Source: Platynereis dumerilii (taxonomy: Eukaryota > Annelida > Polychaeta > Phyllodocida > Nereididae). From it: a DNA stretch of 64,000 bases. The notes beneath the pieces were generated by a model. The model saw only the letters and a list, made by a program, of their open reading frames with translations, did not search any database and was not told where the DNA came from. A program made the translations under genes and the position numbers. Location: NCBI GenBank assembly GCA_026936325.1, contig JAPTHN010000004.1, forward strand, positions 48,325,289 through 48,389,288, written 5' to 3'. Shown here piece by piece: positions 57,242-64,000 of the stretch (positions within the stretch are counted from its first letter, which is position 1; every line of letters starts with the position of its first letter).

Positions 57242-57867
57242 GTAGCATTAGTTTTCCATATCTGACAGCAATTTGATTTTATATGAATCAACTTTTTCTG
57301 AAACATGTGCTTTCTCCAAGCCAATGTTTTCATCAAACAGGAAGTAGAACGGTGCTGCCACATTGTTGCACCATGTTAAATGCATAAATTTGTTCATAAA
57401 ATGGAATACTTTAGCAATGTTTATTGTATTGAAATTGATAACTTTGGCTAAGTCTGCTGAGCACATAATGGTTCGATTCAATCATACAGTTCTACTTCCA
57501 ATGACCATCAAAGGGAAGAACATGTCACCATTAAAAACTCATGTTACACAGTTAGCCCCATGTAGAGCTACAGCGGAAAAGCTATGGAAATTCTGGGGGT
57601 TTTTGAAGGTGGGGCATATCCAACTAAAATTAAAAATTCTTGCTAAAATAGTAGCTGGGGCTTTCAAAGAGTTATCGGAAGGTAGATACCTTTACAGTGC
57701 ACCTTGTCAGCATTCAAACTGCAAAATTAACTTTTCTTTACCATTTTTTCTCCAAAAAAGGGTTCCTATTTATGGGCAAGAGCGTATTTCATTGAACATC
57801 AAGAATAAGCAAACTTGATGAGTGTCGCTATTTTCAGGAAAAAACTAGAATTGATTATGCAAATCCA
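57242..57867. other. Unassigned stretch with two opposed open frames
   Basis: Minus strand 57248-57481 (77 codons) and plus strand 57363-57818 (151 codons) overlap. Neither shows a known motif. The 56586 element is inserted beside it. Possible eroded transposon ORF. Confidence 0.3.
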
Positions 57868-57975
57868 ATGGCATATTTGGAGGGGGGGAGGCATTGGGAC
57901 ATGGTCCCACCCCCTAGGCCCAAAATTAAGACGGAAGAGATAGGAAAAGCCGCAGAGCGCCCACTATTCACAGGG
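57868..57975. mobile_element. Partial MITE related to 56200..56352
   Basis: ATATTTGGAGGGGGGGAGGC followed by GCCCAAAATTAAGACGGAAG; the right end is not recognisable. Confidence 0.5.
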
Positions 57976-58193
57976 GCATCAGTTTCATTATAAAGTGGTT
58001 GGACAAATCAAGCCAAAAAAAAAAAGCCTTTATGAAGTGAGGTCCTCAACTTCCTAAAATTTTCCGTAAGTACATAAACATAGATCTATTCGCCCAAGCT
58101 ACGACGCCACTAGATAGATGAATGGAACCTTGTCAATTCTTACTTTGTGAAAGTAGCAGAAACTCATGATTAATTTAGTCTACATATTCTACT

Positions 58194-60147
58194 AGACCTG
58201 TTCAGAATATGCTTTTGACAAAAAATCATAGCCTACTGCACTGATTCCCATGCTTTTAGGTCTAAGAAAGCCAAAAATCACAACCATTTTGATCTGTGAT
58301 CATGGGAACCTTTGCCTCAAGAGCCCTGAAGTTATAATGTTGATTTCCGCCGAAAACGCCCAAAATTGTAGGAGGGGGGTGTTGGTTTTTCTTCTCTAAC
58401 TTCTCTGTAGATTAAGATACAAAAATGAAACTTACATCATGTTAAAGCTAATAAAATTTCCTTTCAGATGATATCAAGAATAGACATTTTGTTGCTTAAA
58501 CAAATACTTTTTTTAAGAAAAAACCTGAAAAAGTGTGTTTCGGAGGTAAAAAATTGAGCAATTTTTCTGGTTTTGGACCTCTTGAGTGCAGTTATCACAT
58601 CTAACTTTATAATCTAAAATACTGCAACACTTATCCAGAACATAAGGACATCATCTACATCAGCATCAAGAAAGAGTGAAAATATTTCAGTTCCACAACA
58701 CATTATTGGTGCTACAAGACGTATCTACAACACAAAGCATCAAGTACATCAACGGGCAATAGCATGTTCTTGCACAGCAAAACTACAATACTATGTATGA
58801 CACAAAGGATCAAGTACATCAGATTCTACAAGCACAACAGAGTCAACATGTAGCAATGGCAATGCTACAGGACAATACTAGGTATGACAAATCAACATTT
58901 TGTAAGCCCAGAAATCAAGAAATTGGTAACCAGAAGTCACTTAGTCAAAATATTTGTTACATGCTGCATTTAACAGTCTGTAAGAGGACACAGTGTCATG
59001 ATCGCACATGTGTTTAAGAGTCACTCCTTGTGGATTTTTTTTAACCAACATATTCCCTACTTCAACAACCTGAAGCAATTGATTTTGCTTGGCCTGGTTT
59101 TGGGTTATTACTGTTGCAAAATCAGCTATTAGGCTACTTTGATGCCATGTTTGGCCACATCATTTCCTACTTTGACTGAATGTACAGTGAACACTGTACA
59201 ACCATCTTGAATCCTTCATGTCTGCCCATTTTCAACTGACTGACGAGGCAAGTCAGCATTCTAATGTGAAGTGAGGCCCTTTTTCAACCAGATTAGGGAG
59301 AGATGCTGAATTTAATTTTGGAAAACAGGTTTGCTTCTTCGAAAAACTGTCTGTTCTAATTATTTTCATTATTTTAAGGGCCAACTGTTCCTTCACTGAA
59401 TTGCACGAATACTTAGTTATTGGATGGATAATAATGTTTCATGTTATTGACATTTATATGCAGCATACAACGACACATTTTAAGTAAATGTCTTTTAGCT
59501 AACAATTCCTTGCTTCCTATGCTTGTGGAATGTGCCATGCCTTGTCTCATCTTGTAGCATTGTTTAATGTTAACTTGATATAGCTGTAGATAGATAAAAC
59601 AGTAAAATTCCCTGTATTGTTGATGCTACATGTAGGCATGTGTTGTGGAACAGCAATATTTTCACTCTCTCTTGCTACTGATGTAGATGATGTTCTTATG
59701 TTCTGGAGAGGTGTCGCAGCATTTGATTTTGCAAAGTTAGATGTGATAACTGCACTCAATAGGTTCAAAATCAGATAAATTGCTCATTTTTTTACCTACG
59801 AAACACACTTTTTCAGGTTTTTTCTTCAAAAAAGTATTTGCTTAAGCAATAAAATGTCTATTCTTGATACCATCTGAAAGGCAATTTCATTATCTTTAAC
59901 ATGATGTAAGTTTCATTTTTGTATCTTAATCTACAGAGAAGTTAGAGAAGAAAAACCAACACCCCCCTCCTACAATTTTGGGCGTTTTCGGCGGAAATCA
60001 ACATTATAACTTCAGGGCTCTTGAGGCAAAGGTTCCCATGATCACAGATCAAAATGGTTGTGATTTTTGGCTTTCTTAGACCTTAAAGCATGGGAATCAG
60101 TGCAGTAGGCTATGAATTTTTGTCAAAAGAATATTCTGAACAGGTCT
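58194..60147. mobile_element. Mutator-like long-inverted-repeat element
   Basis: Arms of about 550 bp start AGACCTGTTCAGAATAT and end ATATTCTGAACAGGTCT. CATATTCTAC flanks both ends (58183-58192, 60148-60157), with the eleventh base differing. A 9-11 bp duplication with long arms fits MULE elements. Arms share, for example, TTTCCGCCGAAAACGCCCAA. The 0.9 kb centre has no transposase I recognise. Confidence 0.78.
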
Positions 60148-60327
60148 CATATTCTACCTAATTGAGTCAAATGATTATAATGTGAAGTAATTCGCTCAGC
60201 CTTTGAGGAAACGAAGCGCTTGCAGGAGACTGAGGGAGGCATCTTTGAATAATGAATTAATCACAAGTCATTGATTTTTGATTCTCAAGAAAGAAAGTTT
60301 TGGTTCCAAGCCAAGTTAAAGTCAGTA

Positions 60328-60510
60328 GTGTCCATAGCAACCAATTGTTTGCATCCCCATGGTGATGACGTTGTAATTAATGGAGGAAGTCATGTGACCT
60401 GGAGCAACCTGATAATTTAATCAAAACAACTCAATCAGGTGTGAATGGGATTAAGCTTTATCTGACCTATCTCTAATGGCTGACTTATCTCTTGTGAAAG
60501 CCACTTCAAA
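60328..60510 (+). promoter_or_regulatory. Candidate proximal promoter of the Ig-EGF gene
   Basis: Within about 180 bp of the ATG lie an X-box-like GTGTCCATAGCAAC (60328-60341), an E-box of MITF/TFE type in AGTCATGTGACC near 60391, and a T-box-like AGGTGTGAA (60437-60445). No clear TATA box. These are motif matches only. Confidence 0.35.
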
Positions 60511-60568
60511 ATGGAGATACAGGACTTCTCATGGATTAAAATTATCTTCATTTTAGGATTTTCTGCAG
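60511..60568 (+). CDS. Ig-EGF exon 1: start codon and signal peptide
   Basis: ATG at 60511, hydrophobic core IIFILGF, donor GTGAGA at 60569, ending in phase 1. No in-frame upstream exon is needed because the encoded peptide already forms a whole signal sequence. Confidence 0.72.
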
Positions 60569-63515
60569 GTGAGACAATTTAATTTTTTCTTTTTAAGCAT
60601 TGATAATTTAGTTTTCTGACTCTTCTTATAGCAGCATTTGAAAAGCAATTATGTTATTTTAATTATTGCCCATGCCTTACTGACCAAATGATAATAATGA
60701 GGGAAATGTAGGCCTATCTTTTGCATTTCTTTGCGCAGTATAGGCAAATTTTATGATTTGAGTGAAGTGTAAAACAATGTTGTAATAATATAAATGTTTG
60801 TGAAAAGATAGGGTCTATATTAGTTAGATGCTCAGGTTACTGCTGATTGATTTAAACAAGACAACAAGAACCAATGGGGTTTATTCTAATTTATTTTATA
60901 CACATGTAAAAGCTCAGGGCTCCATTGTAAAAAAGTATTTAACTGAATTGGGCTATGTTTAAATAAAGGTGACTTTGGCTTTGATGGGCTGATTAAACAC
61001 AGTAGCATGTATACACCGCTACTATACCAAATAGTGCCCAGCATAAGTACAACAATATAGCCTCATATTACAGCTTGCGGAAGAACTTTTCTCTTCTGTT
61101 CAAATGAATTTGTGTTTCATTTCGTTTGTTATCATAGAGCTCTCATATTGTGTTTTGTCCATACATATGTCAATTTATTATCGTGTTCATAGCTACATGT
61201 TTTTCAAGTTTGCTTCATTCCAAAACTGTGATGTCAGAGATTAAGTTGAATAATTTTGTTTATTACAAGCACAGATTTCAGGAAACTGACGAAGTGCATT
61301 GCCACACAGATGATGTATGTTTCACTTGTTCAGCTTGCCCTGGCTGAAAGATGCTACAATGAACTGTAACTGAACCAAACAGACTACTAAGCCTCAAAGG
61401 AGAGTTGCCATTACTGACAACAAAAGTTGTTTGAAATTGTGATGACTGGTGTCTTGTGAAAAACAGCATTTTGTTTCGATGAAACTCTTTTGGTGAGGTG
61501 CAACACTCAGCTTAGACATGCGTTGTTTGTTGTGGTTGTACACATATAGTAACATTGCCTGACAGTTTTAAATTCCTTTGTCATTAACTGTGATGTCAAA
61601 CCTTGAACTGATATGTCACAGATTGAAGATTAGACCAATCACATTGACAGATACCTGATGATGTCACGGTTTAACTGCAAAACGAAGTTTTCAAAAAAAC
61701 ACATAGCTATGAAAACGATAATAATAACAGTATCACCACATGCTGATATTTTTTTCTTCAATATTTATTATTTAAAAGCCAAGACTTGAAAATTATTTCC
61801 CAAACCACAATAACAATTGTTTAATATTGCATTTTTTACCCACTAGGTGTCACTGGAGGTTCTGTAACAGTGGATGTTTCCATTGTCTCAGGGCCCCCTG
61901 GTGGAGAAGCTCAATTCTTGTGCAACTTCACCACAAATGCTTCCCTGGATACACTGACATGGAAAAGAGGGCTTGCAGAAAGGTAAGATTAGTTTTTCAT
62001 GCTGAGTGGTTAATCCCACCTGCTCGGCAGAAGGTGTTTGCATCACATGTGTGGACCCCAGGGCAGGGAACCCACAATTTTCAGTGAACCTTCTGGAGTA
62101 AATGCCTGCTGCATGTCGTTTGTAAGAGATGCTGAATTCCCTTGCATCGGTGTTTTTACTGGGCTCACATTTGTTAAATAACGTGTTGATGTTTTGCCTT
62201 GTCTGTGCAATCTCATCAATCAACCCTCATGATTGCGTCATCAGAAACCTGAAGTGTTCCATAAGAATAGGTCTAATTCATATTATACCATTCGACACCT
62301 CTGTCAGCCAATCATGAGCCAGTATTTCACTGCAATAAAACCCATATTCTTTGTTGTTCAGTTATCCTCCCATGGGAGAATAATAAGTGAAGCTGTGAAA
62401 AACCACAGCAACAAATGACAAGTTTCAGTTTTGTCTTATGGTATAAGCCAGTTATTCACCGCGGGATCGGCAATATGTGTTTATCACAGCTCGGGCTAAC
62501 GCCCTCGCTGGATAATCACATATTGCCTCTCCCTAGGTGAATAACATTTAATTAATGTGATGATATTCTCGTTCAACTTAATTACTTTCACTTCTCATTG
62601 AAGAGTACAACAATTGCAGATATCTTTGGAATGGTTCCGCAACGTTTCTCGGAGTATGGCAGGGGCGTTCGACAACAGACGTTCAAAGTGGTTACCATAT
62701 CATCAATTTGACATCCTTAGTAATGTTGGATGAGGGGACGTATTCTTGTGATGTCACAGACTCAGATGGTGACAATAGCAGTGCATCTGCAGCTTTATTT
62801 TTGGAAGGTGATAATTGTGATCCTTATAAAAAATTTTGCTAGTCCAGTGATTAAACTATTTTGTGTAATGGCAACTTTTTCTTTTTGCTTTAATTATAGT
62901 ATCTTTCGATTTTCTTGACACACCAGTTTCAAATATCTTGTTATAAATATTTGGGGGGGGGGTTACGAATGAAAATGTTCGTAAAATACAGGAATACAAT
63001 TATTTTTTTACATTAACATTAAAGGGGGGGGGGGGTTGAACCACCCAACCTCCCCCCCTTGAATCCTCTACTGTTGTGTGAAATCCAAATTTGTTTTTCA
63101 TGCTGTTGAAGTGTGATGTCATGTGAGATTCAGTGTCACTGCTGGCATCCCTATTCCCCAACATTGCAGTAAAATAGGTGTCTGCAGCAGAGATATCACG
63201 CTTCTAGCCAATGGGAATCCACCTCAACTGTGCATCATAGTCTCTACATAATGTTGAAGTGAAAATTGGGTCTGGAATCGCCCATGCCAGAAAGCATCAT
63301 GACACAGCTTTATGGCCGATGGGCTGTCATTACATCTATGCATCACAATTTCAATATTTTTGTACATTGATTCTCAATAATTCAATGACTTTTCAATTCA
63401 GCAGGGGGAGCATGTTCCAGTCAGCCATGTCTAAATGGCGCCAAGTGCAATGAGACGGCTTCGGGATATGAATGCATCTGTGTGTTTTGTTTCAATGGGA
63501 CGAACTGTGAAAATG
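60511..63515 (+). CDS. Secreted or membrane Ig-EGF protein, 5' end only (4 exons visible)
   Basis: Exons 60511-60568, 61847-61982, 62620-62807 and 63405-63515 join in phases 1, 2 and 1, and the last ends in phase 1 at a GTAAGT donor, so the gene continues beyond the window. [20 protein letters not shown] is a signal peptide. A V-like Ig domain follows: [20 protein letters not shown] with first cysteine and tryptophan, later [14 protein letters not shown] with the second. The phase-2 intron inside the Ig is unlike the class 1-1 splits of the receptor gene. Then comes an EGF domain. Ig plus EGF occurs in neuregulins and in Tie-like receptors; too little is visible to choose. Both domains are extracellular. 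Confidence 0.75.
60569..61846. other. Ig-EGF intron 1
   Basis: AT-rich intron of 1.3 kb without a recognisable repeat or further exon. Confidence 0.5.
61847..61982 (+). CDS. Ig-EGF exon 2: first half of Ig domain
   Basis: Acceptor TTACCCACTAG, donor GTAAGA. It encodes [20 protein letters not shown] and [20 protein letters not shown], with two potential N-glycosylation sites (NFT, NAS). It ends after GLAER in phase 2. Confidence 0.78.
62450..62547. repeat. Strong hairpin (palindromic module 3) in Ig-EGF intron 2
   Basis: GTTATTCACC...GGCAATATGTG pairs with CACATATTGCC...GGTGAATAAC; centre GCTCGGGCTAACGCCCTCGC. It lies about 70 bp before exon 3. Confidence 0.82.
62620..62807 (+). CDS. Ig-EGF exon 3: second half of Ig domain
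   Basis: Acceptor CAATTGCAG, donor GTGATA (weak). It encodes [40 protein letters not shown] and [25 protein letters not shown] is the usual Ig F-strand motif. It leaves in phase 1. Confidence 0.8.
63405..63515 (+). CDS. Ig-EGF exon 4: single-exon EGF-like domain
   Basis: Acceptor ATTCAGCAG, donor GTAAGT, symmetrical class 1-1 exon of 111 bases. Cysteine spacing is C-x4-C-x5-C-x8-C-x-C-x8-C ([13 protein letters not shown], then YECICVFC and FNGTNCEN). An additional cysteine sits between the fifth and sixth, which is unusual. No calcium-binding EGF consensus is seen. Confidence 0.82.
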
Positions 63516-63637
63516 GTAAGTTCAATAGCATTTTATCAGAATATTCATTTAGGTTTTTATCAGAATATTCATTTAAACTTTGTTATAAAATAGTATGTCA
63601 TGCTACTTTGCATTCCTCTTGAAGTTTTTGCCAGGCA

Positions 63638-63829
63638 CACACTCTAAAAAATTTCAGAAAATTAGTTTTTTAGATTCAAAATGGTTTTTTGAAAAACCAA
63701 ATTTCAGTGCAAAAAACCAAAATGAATTTTTTTAAAAATCCATGTTGGTTTTGCATTGAAATTCAGTTTTTCAAAAAACCATTTTGAATCTAAAAAACCA
63801 ATTTTGTCCCCACATTTTTTAGAATGTAT
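63638..63829. mobile_element. Palindromic MITE after the EGF exon
   Basis: Arms CTCTAAAAAATTTCAG... and ...ACATTTTTTAGAATGTA; inside, AGATTCAAAATGGTTTTTTG is mirrored by its complement near 63.78 kb, so almost the whole 190 bp folds back. Confidence 0.7.
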
Positions 63830-64000
63830 ACTATATTAAAGACATGTGATACAGAATATATGCAAATATTTTTAATTCATCCTTCAAAGACAGCCAAAGA
63901 AACACTTAAAAGATAGGTTTAGTGCGCACATTTTTGGACAAATTGATATGTATGCCTTTAAAAATTATTTGAGCATTAGCCGCAATTCTCGGATCTGAAT
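63830..64000. other. Start of next Ig-EGF intron, to window end
   Basis: AT-rich sequence after the palindromic MITE. The next exon is not reached. Confidence 0.5.

Noticed and set aside
57363-57818. 151-codon plus-strand frame as a gene
   Set aside because: No recognisable motif, overlaps an opposed frame and lies amid MITE insertions; left as unassigned.
58194-60147. Long inverted repeats as a virus-like element
   Set aside because: The 10-11 bp duplication and absence of capsid, polymerase or integrase frames favour a plain Mutator-like DNA transposon.

Overview
The window is animal nuclear DNA: AT-rich, intron-rich and crowded with small transposons. It most likely comes from a marine invertebrate deuterostome such as an echinoderm; the species call is an inference from repeat style and gene content, not from a diagnostic gene. 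Three protein-coding genes can be supported, all on the + strand and all split by introns with GT..AG borders. I see no prokaryotic features, CRISPR array, rRNA or convincing free-standing tRNA gene.

Gene 1 (21948..38419, followed by a 3' UTR to about 41.7 kb) is the 3' part of a Hedgehog co-receptor of the Ihog/CDON/BOC family. Fourteen exons encode 1086 visible residues: three Ig domains, a charged linker, two fibronectin type III domains, one transmembrane helix and a cytoplasmic tail of about 425 residues. The signal peptide and any further Ig domain are missing and must lie upstream. The first 21.9 kb contain no exon I can support, so they are either 5' intron or intergenic DNA.

Gene 2 (50263..53323) is a complete three-exon coding sequence for a 154-residue Ly6/uPAR (three-finger) protein with a signal peptide and a GPI-type C-terminus. 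Its second acceptor lies at the end of a five-copy minisatellite that repeats the splice site itself. Gene 3 starts at 60511 and runs off the right edge. It encodes a signal peptide, a V-like Ig domain over two exons, and an EGF domain on a single class 1-1 exon. All three genes encode proteins routed to the secretory pathway, but nothing shows that they act together.

The rest is mostly mobile DNA. It includes tRNA-derived SINEs (one with a perfect 14-bp target duplication), two PIF/Harbinger-like elements (TAA/TTA duplications), a pogo/Tigger-like element and a mariner-like foldback. There is also a Mutator-like long-inverted-repeat element with a 10-11 bp duplication, an 8-bp-duplication element apparently nested in an older one, and small palindromic or GC-rich MITEs. 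Three strong hairpins share a similar GC-rich centre. There are (TATC)n tracts, tandem arrays of about 180 bp, a long pyrimidine tract in a gene 1 intron, and a 21-bp-period array of four RFX X-box-like motifs in the gene 1 3' UTR. No retrovirus-like or capsid-bearing element was recognised.
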